DNA from: Cornus controversa
Taxonomy: Eukaryota; Streptophyta; Magnoliopsida; Cornales; Cornaceae
Reading direction: 5' to 3'
Length of the DNA stretch: 64,000 bases
Assembly (NCBI GenBank): GCA_026545225.1
Contig: CM048845.1
Span: forward strand, 117,679,033-117,743,032
Part shown: one piece after another, positions 11,942-23,789 of the stretch
Layout of the letters: every line of letters starts with the position of its first letter
Numbering within the stretch: position 1 is the stretch's first letter
Position numbers and translations under genes: made by a program
Notes under the pieces: model-generated
Told to the model about the DNA's origin: nothing
Seen by the model: the letters and a program-made list of their open reading frames with translations, nothing else
Database searches by the model: none

Positions 11942-12149
11942 TTAGGGCAATGTAGTCTTTTAAACGTGAAAAATAAAGTCAATAATATTTTTTAGTCAAT
12001 AAAGGGGTAAAACAAACAATATATATAGTGTTAGAGTTGAGTGTAATAATGCATCAAATCTCAGAGGGTGTGAATGTAAGTTCTGTCAAATTATAAATAT
12101 GAGTGTAGTTAGGACAAACCTCAAGGGGTGTCAGTGTATTTTGCCCTAA
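11942..12149. mobile_element. Small MITE-like element with TTAGGGCAA ends
   Basis: The segment starts TTAGGGCAATG and ends TTTTGCCCTAA, forming short inverted ends around 208 bp of non-coding DNA. The tips are short and no clear target duplication was found, so this is tentative. Confidence 0.42.
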
Positions 12150-12303
12150 GCTTTTAGAGTAGATGCAAATTTATCACAAATGAGAGGGGCGCGTTAAATA
12201 AAATTTAAATGTTAAAGTAATATGCTTAAGCTTTTAGAGTAGATGCATATTTATCATAAACCAAAGCTCTAGTAGATGGTTGTCACCACAGTATTAGAGT
12301 TAA

Positions 12304-12771
12304 GGCATCGTTTGGATTGAGGGATTTGGAAGGATAAGGAAAGAAAAGAAAGGAGATGATAGTGTGTTTTGTGTTTAGGTATTTTAAATGAATAAAAAGG
12401 AGAAGATTAGGAGGCATTTGGAATCCCTTATATCCTATCTTCCCAAAAATGAGAAGATTGGAAGGGAAATGATAGTGAGATAAATAGTACTTCCATAATT
12501 CTGAAACTGTCATTAACAATTAGAAAGAGAAAATTGTTATTTCACCAATGTCCCATTAAATATAAAAGAGTATGATAATAATTTGGTTGTTATCATTTCT
12601 TTTATTTTCTCTTCCCAATCTTATCCAAACAAAAATAATATCATTTCATTTCTTTTCTCTCATCTTTATCCAAACATAAATAGAGAGTATTGCTATCTTC
12701 TCATTTCTTTTATTTTCTCTAATAACTAAATTTATCATCTCCTTTTTTTTCTTGTCTATTCAAACGGAGCC
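12304..12771. mobile_element. Tourist-like (PIF/Harbinger) MITE, 468 bp
   Basis: The tips GGCATCGTTTGGATTG and (inverted right end) GGCTCCGTTTGAAT match each other and the common plant GGCYCCGTTTGG tip. TAA flanks both ends (12301-12303 and 12772-12774). The interior is non-coding. The same host site in the paralogous segment near 14717 carries a different MITE. Confidence 0.75.
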
Positions 12772-12774
12772 TAA

Positions 12775-13165
12775 AGGTCTCGAATTCAAACTTAATCGTA
12801 AACCTAATAAGTAAAATTGAAAGATGTGAAGGTTGCGTAAAAGAATTTAAATATTAGAGTAAATGTTTTTTAAGATTTTTAGATTAGATGCAAATTTATC
12901 ACAAACCAATGCATTTTTTTTTCCGGTCATTAATGAGATTTGATGGTGGTCATCACATGTAAGTATTTGCATTTAGTTTTAGATATTCGATTCATTATAT
13001 CCTACTTCATTATGAAGAAAATTTCTACAACTCTTAATTATTTCTGATTTTCTTTATTTTTTAATTCTTTCCTTTCCTCTATTATTTTTCCACGCTTTTT
13101 TTTCCCTTAACAAAGAATCAATTATATAATTTTTCTTCGGTTATTTTCAGGGATGCAATCCTAAA
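12775..13165. repeat. Local duplication, left copy
   Basis: This stretch, starting AGGTCTCGAATTCAAAC just after the MITE, aligns at high identity with 14717-15110. The same sequence is the downstream flank of the three PR-10 copies (counterparts near 27430-27740 and 40490-40850). It marks an extra duplication inside the copy-1 segment. Confidence 0.85.
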
Positions 13166-13739
13166 AATATATTTTTATTTCTAACACGTATCCAATATTT
13201 CTTAGATATACTTCGACCATGTATCCGATACTTCTCAAATACTTCATAACACATTTCTAACAAGTTTTGAACATTAAAATGTACAATAATATCATAGTAT
13301 AATTGTTAAGAAAAGTTTAAATTTATTTAAAAAAGAAGTGTTGAGATATATATCATAATTTAATATAAAATTTATCTATGCAAATTATGCAATATGATTC
13401 CTAACTCTTATTTTGTTTGTTAATCAATATATTTTATAAAAAAATATTAATAAATCTATTTTTTGTATATATAAAAATATAATTTATTATTTTTATATTG
13501 CAGTATCCTGCCGTACACGTATCTTTTTTTGGATTTATCATATCGCCGTACCCGTATCATATCATACTCGTGTCTCGTATCCGAATCCATGCATTCTAGC
13601 TTTTAATCTAATATATAACTTAAAATTATATAATTTTTATTGCTATTAATTTAACAGGGAAGCGTTTGCTTCAACACATGGCTATTCTTTTCTGCTGCTG
13701 GTTAAAATTTTTGCAAAAGAAATATAGAATTAACAAATC
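13166..13739. other. AT-rich insertion between the two local duplicates
   Basis: It contains recurrent CGTATC/GTATCC words (13175-13245 and 13500-13600) but no reading frame or clear transposon ends. Origin undetermined. Confidence 0.4.
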
Positions 13740-13933
13740 ACTTGAGAATTGGGTGAGTCCATTCAAAGTAGGGATGCAATTTCGGCCGGTAAACCCGATT
13801 TTTTACCGATTTGGGGCAATCATTTTTACAATTAGGGTTGACCCTTGGTTGAATATTCTCAACCCAAGCTTAATTAGGGTTAAGCTTGAATTGAGGTATA
13901 TGCAACTTGAGCCCAACTTGAAATTGAATTTTA

Positions 13934-13972
<39 letters not shown>

Positions 13973-14108
13973 TTAAATATACTATATTTACATATTTCAT
14001 ATTATCGTCGGATTAGTCTAGTCAATAGTTCATTTGTTTTTATGTTAGACGATATACTAACCAATGTCTTTAGTTATTTCAGTTGTGAAAATGTTAAAGT
14101 TGTTAATC
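13740..14108 (+). repeat. Dispersed repeat (copy 1 of 2), possible hAT-type MITE
   Basis: This region matches 30056-30405 along most of its length, including the words AACCCAAGCTTAATTAGGGT and ATATTATCGTCGGATTAGTC. It includes a (TA)n run at about 13940-13968. The start (AGGGATGCAATTTCGGC) resembles plant MITEs with GGGATGGCAATT-type tips. No coding sequence is present. Confidence 0.7.
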
Positions 14109-14111
14109 TAA

Positions 14112-14716
14112 GGCCCCGTTTGGGTGAGCTTCCTAATATCAAAAGGACTTCATTGATAAGGCCTTAGTAATATGAATTTTGTTAGATGAAATTTAGGAGA
14201 AAAAAGACATTTGACTAGTGCATTTTTTAAATATACTTTAACTTTTAAATTATTTTTTCTGTGACAATATTATCCTTTATCCTTAGCAATGATTATAACT
14301 CTTAGAAAATGAAAAGTTGACAATGGAAGGAGGCTGTGGTGGCGGCGGTGCTGATGGAGGTAATTGTGGTGGCAGTGGTGGGATTCAGTGGTGGAGGTGG
14401 AAGTGGAGGTAGCGGTGATAGTGGTGGTGGTGATGGCAGTGGTGGTGGTGGAAGGCAGTGACAATGATGGTGGTGGTGGCGACAGCGATGGCAGTGGTGG
14501 TGGAAAGCAGCGATGGCAGTGGTGATGGGGGAGGTGGTGGTGGTGGTGGAGGTAGCGGTAGTGGTGGTGGTGGAGGGCGGCGATAGTGGTGGCGGTGGAG
14601 GAACGAGAGACCAAAAGAGAATATATCACAATCTTGTTAATATATAAAAAGTATATGGACAAATTAATAAAATAACAAATTTATTTCAAAGAAAATTTGG
14701 CTTCCTAAAAGGAGCC
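14112..14716. mobile_element. Second Tourist-like MITE with GGT/GGC-rich core
   Basis: The left tip GGCCCCGTTTGGG and inverted right tip GGCTCCTTTTAGG are flanked by TAA (14109-14111 and 14717-14719). The core at 14320-14600 is GGTGGT/GGCAGT-rich low-complexity DNA, parallel to the minisatellite at 9.5-10.3 kb. The reading frames there are artefacts of triplet repetition. Confidence 0.65.
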
Positions 14717-14719
14717 TAA

Positions 14720-15110
14720 AGGTCTCGAATTCAAACTTTATCATCAACCTAATAAGTAAAATTGAAAGACGTGAAGGATTCGTTAAAGAATTCAAATATT
14801 AGAGTAAATATGTTTTTTAAACTTTTTAGATTAGATGCAAATTTATCACTAACCAATGTGTTTTTTTTTTGGTCATTAATGAGATTTGATGGTGGTCATC
14901 ACATGTAAGTATTTTGCATTTAGTTTTAGATATTAGATTCATTATATCCTACTTCATTATGAAGAAAATTTCTGTAACTCTTAATTATTTCTGATTTTTT
15001 TTTTAATTCTTTCCTTTCCTCTATTATTTTTCCTCGCTTTTTTTTTTCCCTTAACAAAGAATCAATTATATAATTTTTCTTCGGTTATTTTTAGGGATGC
15101 AATCCTAGTA
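14720..15110. repeat. Local duplication, right copy
   Basis: Paralogue of 12775-13165. It then continues into the conserved downstream flank of PR-10 copy 1 (15085 onward), as in the segments at 27.7 and 40.8 kb. Confidence 0.85.
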
Positions 15111-15277
15111 GACACTAATGTATTAAATGATCTCAAGCACTAGGTGGTTGCTTATCGGTAGGCTGCGTAATCTAAAAAGAATAAATTGTTAAATTTTTTG
15201 AAAAATAAAGCAACAAATAATTATAAATTAAACAATATTTATAGTTGTTAGAATACTAATTTAATTTCACCAATCAA

Positions 15278-15376
15278 CTCTAGCTTAGATGGTATAAGCT
15301 CTTGAGTGTTTGAGTTCAGACAGGGAAAAAAAATTGTGAATGTGTGCATTTGCATGAACTTTTGAAAAAAAAAATA
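15278..15376 (+). repeat. tRNA-like SINE candidate, segment A
   Basis: A head with CTAGCTTAGATGG (A-box-like) and GTGTTTGAGTTC (B-box-like) is followed by a TGTGTGCATTTGC body and an A-run. Orthologous copies sit at the same place in the other two PR-10 segments, so it was present before the duplication. Confidence 0.45.
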
Positions 15377-15889
15377 GTAATTTAATTTTCTAATCATTGA
15401 TATCATATCTTAGAAAAAATTTATAAATTAATTTTTAACCATATGCATTCGATGTGTTCTTTTATATACTATATATCTATACAATATTTATTAAAATGTA
15501 CAAAGAGTTGTCAATATGTGTTTTTTGACCCTGTATTTTTGCCAAATCACTGGCATTGTTGTTTATGCATCTTTCTCCTAGCCTTCATCATTTGAACGAT
15601 AATATAAATTTATTACAAACTACACAGTATTGTTTTCGCAATATATCATTTACGAATTGCAAAGATTAAGCTGTAAATATGATTTCTCTCTTCGAAAACT
15701 CAATGTTATGAAATATATTTGAACTGGAGATCATTCAAATAATGGTGATACTGCCGATGGAACAAGAAATAATAGAAAATTCGAACAAGGATTATGATTG
15801 AGAATTGTACCACATGCACATATGCAAGAGAGTACAATACTTAACATCAACTCAAATAAATAATTAAAAGACATGCAATTAATTTGTAT

Positions 15890-16444
15890 TTAGGCATAGA
15901 GATTAGGATTGGCCACAAGATGATTTTCCACAATCTTGTACATCTCTATAGCCTTGTCTTTGCCGGTTTTGATGTCCTCTTCTTTAAGCTCGCTACCTTC
16001 CTTTTGCGCCTTATAATGGGTTGTGGTCTTGCAAACACATCCAGAACCTGATGACTCGAACTTAATCTCATAAGAAATGGAGGCAACATTCTTGCCCAAC
16101 ATATCACCCTCAAACACGGTGTACTTGATTTCATGGTTGTTTTCATCAAGGCTATTAATTTTGTGCTTCATGTGTTTGAATTGACTCTCTGCCAGACAAA
16201 ATAGAGTATAAAATATGTTTGTCACTTTGCTAATTAAATGTGTGTATTTATTTGATAAGTAGTAATGGTATTGACTAATTAATTTCCACTATTGCACATG
16301 GACATGCATGGCATGTAGTGCGTGCAATACTCTATCAACATATATTAATTTTTGATGAAATAGTACTCCAATCGATGACATGATTTTGAAAGTGGTAAAT
16401 TACTTGAGCTTACCATCACCGAAGTTGGTTTGTTTGACAGTGCC
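15890..16444 (-). pseudogene. PR-10/Bet v 1-family copy 1, exon 1 truncated
   Basis: Exon 2 (16188-15890, ending at a stop) is intact and reads [20 protein letters not shown] and onward, ending VANPNLYA, the C-terminal two-thirds of a PR-10/Bet v 1 fold with its long C-terminal helix. The intron keeps its donor (GTAAGC at 16413-16408) and acceptor. Exon 1 survives only from 16414 to 16444, covering the KQTNFGDG end. At 16444/16445 the sequence switches to a Ty3/gypsy gag region, so the start codon, the glycine-rich loop and the promoter are gone. The missing part is not found elsewhere nearby. Compared with copy 2 the exon 2 protein differs at about a dozen positions. It cannot make a PR-10 protein. 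Confidence 0.93.
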
Positions 16445-17195
16445 TATTATCTTTCGGGTGAGGAGGACTTGAAAGTGAAAGTGGCCGCCCAATATCTTTC
16501 GGGTGAGGCTAGCCATTGGTAAAAGTTTATCAAGAACTACCATGACCTCGAGACGATGGATTGGGATATGTTCCAAGTGCTTTTCTTCGAGAAATACTTT
16601 CTGGTGACACTAAAAGATAACTTGAGGAAAGAATTCTATGATTTGCATTAAGGTACCATGACAGTGATGAAATATGTGACCAAATTCACTTTATTGGCTC
16701 ATTTTGCATAAGAGGTGATCCATACGGAAGAACTGAAAGTAAAGAAGTTTGTCAGAGGTCTCCAAACTTTTATAAGGGATATGATTGTAATTTTGAGTTT
16801 GACAAGCTACGATATGTTGGTGAAGAGAGCGTTGATAGCTGAAGAGGTCAACAATAATAATTAGAGGGTAAGAGAAGCAAATAATCAAATGAAGAGCACG
16901 GCGTCCTTTCCCGACAATCTTGCTAGGAAAAAACAAAGGGATGGTGGGTCGTTCTCACAAGGGCAACAACAAGTCCAATCGACACCATCTGTGACTGTAC
17001 CCACTGGATCTTCACGATCTAAAGTAGTATGTTTTAACTGTTAGAAGCCCAAACACTATAGGTCTTAGTGTACACAAGGGTAGCCTACTTCAGTGGTAGA
17101 AAAGAAATGTTACCATTGTCGGCAGATGGGGCACATTAGTTAGAACTGTCCCCAAAAGAACGGTGCACATAGTGGAGTTGGTTCACAATAACGTT
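16445..17195 (+). pseudogene. Retrotransposon gag remnant
   Basis: The recognisable start is AAQYLSGEASHW, a gag core motif, followed by a helical core to about 16870. Two CCHC zinc knuckles follow: Cys-Phe-Asn-Cys ... Cys at about 17029-17073 and Cys-Tyr-His-Cys-Arg-Gln-Met-Gly-His ... Cys at about 17109-17150. There are in-frame stops, including ones within both knuckles. The N-terminus of gag is absent. Confidence 0.85.
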
Positions 17196-17749
17196 CTACG
17201 TAGCATACTACTCTACAGTCGGCTTTAGGGTATTGTCACCGTTATAGGCAATACCATCAGTTTAGAGTTCACGAGCACCAGTTAGAGGAGTCACATCTAG
17301 TGCTCCTAGTCAGCAGTTAAGATATCAGGGTATTAGGCAGTAGTACATAACATGAAACACTTGCAACAAATCACACGAATCGCCCAACAAATTGAGATTT
17401 AGGAAGGGAGTTGAGTCGAGATCAGCCCTCTGAGTACTTCAGAGTAAGGAAGTAAAGGGACCGGTGTTAGCTAAATTTTTGTCCGATCATCCCCTAATTG
17501 GGGCTCAAGCCCTCGTTGATTGAGAGGAATACGTCTCTCGCCTCACTCGTCAACTATTATCATGACCTCTCTTATTTCTAAGGGGCAAAGAGCATAGGGC
17601 CGTGCCTTCACTCTTATTCTAGGAAAGACCTCGGCAGAATCGTCAGTAGTTTGAGGTATATTCCTAATTTCTAGCTCATGGGTTAGGGGTTTAGATGACT
17701 CGGGTGTATTTCATTCATTCATTTCTATTGCATTTGCTTGTGTTTTAGG

Positions 17750-20700
17750 ATTAGATGTCATCCTTGGACATGGTTTTATCCATTGATACTCCAGTTGGAG
17801 GCCTAGTGACTTTGGGTAGTGTATATCGGTCTTGTGAGATCAAGATTTCAGGACACTGATTGGTATTTCATTTCGTCATCCTCGACATGTCTAGCTTTGA
17901 TATAATTTTGGATATGGACTGGTTGTCTATCTATAAAGGTAACATCGATTGTTATTGTGGGAGAGAAACCTTATGTATGCTAGAGGGTGACAGTATTTAT
18001 TTTGTGAGGGAAAAAGACAACTTCTACTTGTCTTCTTCGCATAGTCCTAGTGATTGGAAATGACTTGGGTATTTCTTAGCAAACTTGTTAGTAGATGGTG
18101 AAGATATGACACATGGGGAGTTCCCTCATGTAGTACATGAGTTTTTGGATGTATTTTTGAAACGTGAAGTGAAGTTTGTTATAGAACTTGCTCCAAGTAT
18201 CGCGCTCATTTCCATGGCACCGGCTGAAATGAAAGAGTTAAAAGACCAATTACAAGAGTTGCTAGATAAGGGATTTGTACATCCTAGTACTTCACCTTGA
18301 GGAGCTCTGGTTCTATTTGCCAAGAAAAAAGATGGGTCCTTGCGACTTTGCATTGACTATCGGAAGTTGAATCGAGCAACGATCAAGAATAAATATCATT
18401 TGCCAAGGATAAATGATTTATTCGATTAACTTAAGGGTTTGAAGTATTTCTTAAAGATTGATTTGAGATCAGAATATTACCAGTTGGGGGTTAGAGATGA
18501 AGAAATCCATAAAACTATTTTTCATACACAATACGAACACTACAAGTTTTTAGTTATGTCGTTTGGTTTGACGAATGCACTGACAACATTCATGAATTTG
18601 ATGAACTGTGTTTTCAATGTTTACTTGGACAAGTTCATGGTAGTGTTCATTGATGAAATACTAGTGTACTTGTTTTCGGAAGAGGAGCGCGATGGTCCCT
18701 TGAGGATAGTGTTGCAACTCCTAAGAGAGAACCAAATGTATGCCAAATACGAGAAGTGTGAATTTTGGCTAGCGAAGGTGAATTTTCCTGGGATGTTATG
18801 TCCGAAGGAGGAGTTTCCGTAGATCCATCCAAAATTAAGACAGTAATGAATTGGGAAAGACCAAAGAGCGTATTTGAAATACGCTGTTCCTTGGGGTTAG
18901 CCGGGTATTACCGGAGGTTCGTAAAGGACTTTTTGAGGTTAACGATACCATTGACCAAGCTTACCCGGAAAGGAATTAAATTTGTGTGGAATGATGTTTG
19001 CGAGCATGCATTCATGGAATTAAAGAATCGATTGACTTCAGCTCTAATTTTGATCATTGTAGAACGTGGGTTGGGATACACAATCTATTATGACACTTCA
19101 CGACTTGGTTTGGGATGCGTGTTGATGCAAATCGAAAGAGTAATGACGTATGGTTCAAGGCAATTGAAAACACATGAATAAAATTACCCAACACACGACT
19201 TAGAGTTGGAGACAGTGATTTTCTCATTTAAAGTATGGAGGCATTATTTGTATGGAGATAAATTTGAAGTGTTCTTCGATCACAAGAATCTTAAATACCT
19301 TTCCTCATAAAAGGATTTGAATATGAGACAACGGAGGTGGATGGAGTACATGAAATACTATAATTTTGACTTATAATATCATCTAGGGAAAACTAATGTT
19401 TTAGCGGATGCCTTAAGAAGGAAGTCACGTAGTAGCTTGGCAAGCATAGCTATACATGAGTGGAAAATGATGGAAGATATCTCAGAAATGGGATTATATT
19501 TGAATGAGGATGATGGACCGGTAACTCTATTTACACTTATTGCCTAACCGACTCTAGTATGTAGAGTGATTGAGGAACAAAAGAAGGATAGTGAAATTGA
19601 GGTTATTCGCACTCGAATTATGGGTCGCGAAGTGGTAGAAGGTTGGACTATTCATTCCGATGACAGTTTGAAATTTAAGGGGAAGATGTTTGTTCCTTTA
19701 ACTTGTAGAGAAGAGGTTCTTAAAGAGTTTCACAACTCAAGGCTTGTAGTACATTCGAGTGGTACCAAGATGTATCATAACCTACGCCAATAATATTGGT
19801 AGAAGGGCATGGAGAAAGATATGGCTCAGTTCGTAGCGAGGTACGTCACTTGTTAACAAGTGAATGTCGAACATCAAAGACCAGTGGGGTTGTTACAATC
19901 ATTACCTGTGGTAATATAGAAGTGGGAGCATGTCACTATGGACTTTGTAATGGGGCATCCAAGGTCGAGGAAGAGTCATGATGCAGGTTGGGTCGTTGTC
20001 GACAGATTGACCAAGGTGGCTCATTTTATTTCAATTAGAGTGACCGATGATGTGGATACTCTCAATCGATTGTACATTAAGTATATCCTTAGGTTTCATG
20101 GCATGCCAGTTTCTATTGTGTCAGATAGAGACCCACAATTTACATTACAGTTTTGGCTGAGCTTCCAGATAGCACCTGATACATACATCCACTTTAGTAT
20201 GACTTTTCATCCTCAAATGGATGGTCAGTCGGAACGTACTATACAGATTTTGGAGGATAACTACATGAATGTGTGCGTGATCTTTGGGGCAGATAGGAGG
20301 ATTACCTTCCATTGGTGAATTTTGCTTATAACAAAAACTATCAAGCTAATATTGAGATGGCTCCATTTGAGGCATTGTATGGTAGGCCATGTAAGTCACC
20401 TGTCTACTGGACCGAGGTTGGAGAGACAGTTTCTTTGGGGCTGAATTTAGTTCGAGAGAGTATGAAGAAGATTAAAGTAATAAGTCAACGGTTGTTTTCT
20501 ACTCAAAGCCATCAGAAAAGTTATGCCAATAGGAGGTGACGATTATTAACATTTGAGGTAGGAGATCATGTCTTCCTAAAGATCTCAACACGGAAAGGCT
20601 TGATGAGATTTGGTCGTAATAGCAAGTTAGCACCATGATTTATTAGCACATTCAAGATTTTGGATCGAGTTGGTGAGATTGCTTATCGCTTGGCATTGCC

Positions 20701-20985
20701 ACCGCAAATGTCAAGTGCACATAACACTTTTCACATTTATATGTTGAGAAAGTATGAATTGGATCCTTCATACAAGTTAGACTGGACAGATCTTGAGGTA
20801 AAAGAGGACGTGTTATACGAGGAAAGGCCGATTTAGATTTTGGATAATAGAGAACAATTGCTTTAGGGTAAGACTATCCCATTGGTTAAAGTACTTTGGA
20901 GACACCACGGAGTTAAAAAAGCTATGTGAGAGCGGGAACAAGAAGTGCATTCCAAGTACCCCGAGCTGTTCACCACATGAGATAC
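17750..20985 (+). pseudogene. Retrotransposon pol remnant (PR-RT-RH-INT-chromodomain-like)
   Basis: Protease C-terminal motif: FDIILDMDWLSIY, near 17893. Reverse transcriptase: about 18080-18830, with palm motif FIDEILVY where active enzymes have FIDDILVY, so a metal-binding Asp has become Glu. RNase H: about 18990-19425, ending KTNVLADALRRKS. Integrase: His-x-Cys zinc region about 19690-19890 and core 19935-20280 with Asp, Asp (VSDRD) and Glu (SERTIQ) still present. The C-terminal domain runs to about 20980. Numerous stops and frame changes break the polyprotein. Confidence 0.88.
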
Positions 20986-22851
20986 ATTTAATTTTGAGGA
21001 TGAAATTCCTTTAAGGTTGGGAGGTTGTAGAGATGGAGTCTAATTTTGACTTATTTTATTTTATTTCATTATTTTTGCCATAAATGCATTTTAAATGATG
21101 TTTAGCAAATTTTAAATATAGAAAACATGTCTGGGAAGTTGTTTAGAGGTTTTGAAATGTTTTGGGATCATTTGGAGAAATTTGAGATTTTAGGGTCAAC
21201 GAAGCCCGGTATGCAGGTTGGGTGGGCTCGAAAATTTGAAAAATTTATGAGAAAATGTTATTTTTGATTTTGGACTAAATAAAATGTTAAATGAGTTAAG
21301 GAAGTGATTTCAGAGTCATGGCTGCTTTCGAAATCAAAAACGAAAGTCAAGAGGGTATGTTAAATGACTTGGGAAATTTCAATCATTTCATACCCCAAGA
21401 TATTATAAATATCTGGGGGCTGAGATCTCAACCACTATACACAACTGAAATATCTCTCTCACTCTCCCATTTAATATCTTTTCCTTCTCTCTTCATTTCA
21501 GAAGTGTTGGGTTAGGATTCGGATAACGTCGAATGTAAAAGGATTGCTCTACTCGGCAAGGGCTACACATTGAACCGAACAAACTTTAATTTTGGTGAAA
21601 TTGAAAGGGCTGGGATTTTGGAACCTTATTAGAAAAGCTTGTGATTTAAGGTAGGGGTGTGAATCTCTTCTTTATTTTGATTCTATAGGTCACATACTTG
21701 TGACATGAAACCTTTCTATGAAATTTTATGTAAAATGTGATATTTCTTGCATATATAGATTGTTTAGCATATCTTAGATATGATTTGTGTATTATGCATG
21801 GGCTAGTTGATGTTTATGAATGCATTGTGTAACTTTGTGTTGACTTGGAAAGAAATTGTGAAAATTGACTCAATGTGAGAAGAAATGCATAAAAGATGAT
21901 TTTCTTGAAAATACATTGTTGTAATTTCCATGAGTTGAGTGAAATTGCATTGAATATGCTTGAGTTGAAATTGATATGCATTAACTTGATAAATTTTATA
22001 CATTGAATGAAATTGGTGATAATCATGGTTTTGTGCATATATGAAATAAATGTGCACCTTTGAGAGAATTTGTGGCTTTTGGGGCATGTGCGAGAATTAA
22101 GAAGGGCCCGGAGCCCCAAGGTGCAAGGCCCAAAACTTGGCCAAACGAATGTCGGTTCCGTCGGGTTAGTAACCCGTATAGCGTAAGCAGAGTTTGTAGT
22201 TTTGAAAAGACCCTTACTATGAAATTGTAACAAACAGAAGTCTCCAGTTGAAGTGATTTCAGAGTATAAGTGGTGTTGAGTTTTTATGTGAATGTGATTT
22301 CCTTCAAATTGCTTATATGTAGTGGAAACATGAGACATCATACATGATTTCAATAATGTGTATGTTTTAAACATGAAAACCATTGAACTATTCCATATAG
22401 TCATGTATGGATTTAATTGTACATTCATGCATGGTTATTTGAGTCAAGGTTGAGTCGGGTGGATCATTCCTACTGGGCGTAATTGTATGCTCACCCCTTT
22501 CGTCTAAAATTTTTTTAGATAAAGCACTGGTGGATGAGGAGGCTTAGATTGACTCAAGTGAATTTTGGAGTTTCTTTGGATGTGTATATAGATGTTCATG
22601 CTGGTTTGTGGTATTTTTACTATTTTTGGATATTATCTTTACATTTGGATAATCTCTATGCTATTGAGCATTTTATGTATTAGTCATTCCTGACACATTT
22701 TAACTTTCAAATGATGAATGTATGATGTATAGTTTTGAATTCTGAATGTGTGAGTTTTATGGGTGTGATCACTTGGAGATATAAAATTTGTGTTCCGATT
22801 ATGTGGAGTATGTCTTAGATAATTTTTGAAGTTTTTCATTTTATAGAGAAT

Positions 22852-23255
22852 GTATGTATGTTGTAGTTTGAGAATTGGATAAGGAGTGTGTAGGTTGTAA
22901 TCACTTGAGAATTTTGCAATAGTTGCAGTTTGAGTGATTACGATGCATCGTAATCCGATGATGCATCGTAGTTACATTGGAGATGTATCATAAAAAGTTA
23001 AAGATTTTAGTTTGAAAATAGAACTTTTCGCAAGATGTTACGCAACATTTGTGAATCATCGTACATTACGTTGCATTGAAATAAACATCACGATGTATCG
23101 TAATTAGTAGGGGTGCACAAAAATCCATCCAAATCGGACCAGACAATTCGGTCCTGTTTTTTCACGGTCCGATTTGGTCACGATTTCAATATTTTGGAAC
23201 CATTACGTAACGGTCCGGTTACGATTTTAGGACCCTTAAGACCAGACCAGACAAT

Positions 23256-23322
<67 letters not shown>

Positions 23323-23789
23323 ATGTATGTATGTTGTAGTTTGAGAATTGGATAAGGAGTGTGTTGGTTGTAATCACTTGAGGATTTTGCAATAGTTACA
23401 GTTTGAGTGATTATGATGCATTATAATCTCTATTACGATGCATCGTAATCCGGCGATGCATCGTAGTTACATTGGAGATGTATCATAAAAAGTTAAATAT
23501 TTTAGTTTGAAAATAGAACTTTTCGCAAGATGTTATGCAACATTTGCGATGCATCGTACATTACGATGCATTGAAATAAACATCACGATGTATCTTAATT
23601 AGTAGGGGTGCACAAAAATCAGTCCAAACCAGACCAGACAATTCGGTCCCGTTTTTTTACGGTCCGATTTGGTAACGGTTCTAATATTTTGGAACTGTTA
23701 CGTAACGGTTCGGTTACGATTTCAGGACCTTTAAGACCAGACTAGCCCGTTTCTGTATATATATATATATATATAAAATATATTAGATC
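22852..23789 (+). repeat. ~470-bp tandem duplication inside the LTR
   Basis: Two units, about 22852-23320 and 23321-23789, both start GAATGTATGTATGTTGTAG. Each carries the LTR palindrome region and then a segment starting TAGGGGTGCACAAAAATC with a (TA)n tail. The first unit ends in a (GA)n run. Confidence 0.8.
22936..22955. repeat. Perfect 20-bp palindrome in the LTR
   Basis: GATTACGATGCATCGTAATC is its own reverse complement. Copies of the same core occur at 23432-23449, 25957-25976, about 36770-36788 and 36904-36923, all within Tekay LTR sequence. Confidence 0.95.

Larger units (their letters stand above)
16445..21025 (+). mobile_element. Tekay-like Ty3/gypsy chromovirus, internal region, 5'-truncated
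   Basis: Gag, protease, reverse transcriptase, RNase H, integrase and a chromodomain-like tail follow in the Ty3/gypsy order on the plus strand, all interrupted by stop codons. The 5' LTR, primer-binding site and the beginning of gag are missing; the element abuts PR-10 exon 1 directly. The 3' end runs through a purine-rich tract (GGTTGGGAGG, about 21016-21025) into an LTR starting TGTAGAGATGG. The C-terminal sequence (KTIPLVKVLWRHHGV) is typical of the Tekay/Del chromovirus lineage. It is not capable of movement by itself. Confidence 0.9.

Noticed and set aside
13666..14016. 116-codon plus-strand frame
   Set aside because: It runs through a dispersed repeat and a (TA)n tract (Ile-Tyr repeats), with no recognisable domain.
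14270..14662. 130-codon minus-strand frame, His/Thr/Ser-rich
   Set aside because: Low-complexity reading of the GGT/GGC core of a MITE.
21814..22428. 204-codon minus-strand frame
   Set aside because: It lies antisense within the Tekay LTR, shows no family features, and the corresponding stretch of the inverted LTR does not keep it open.
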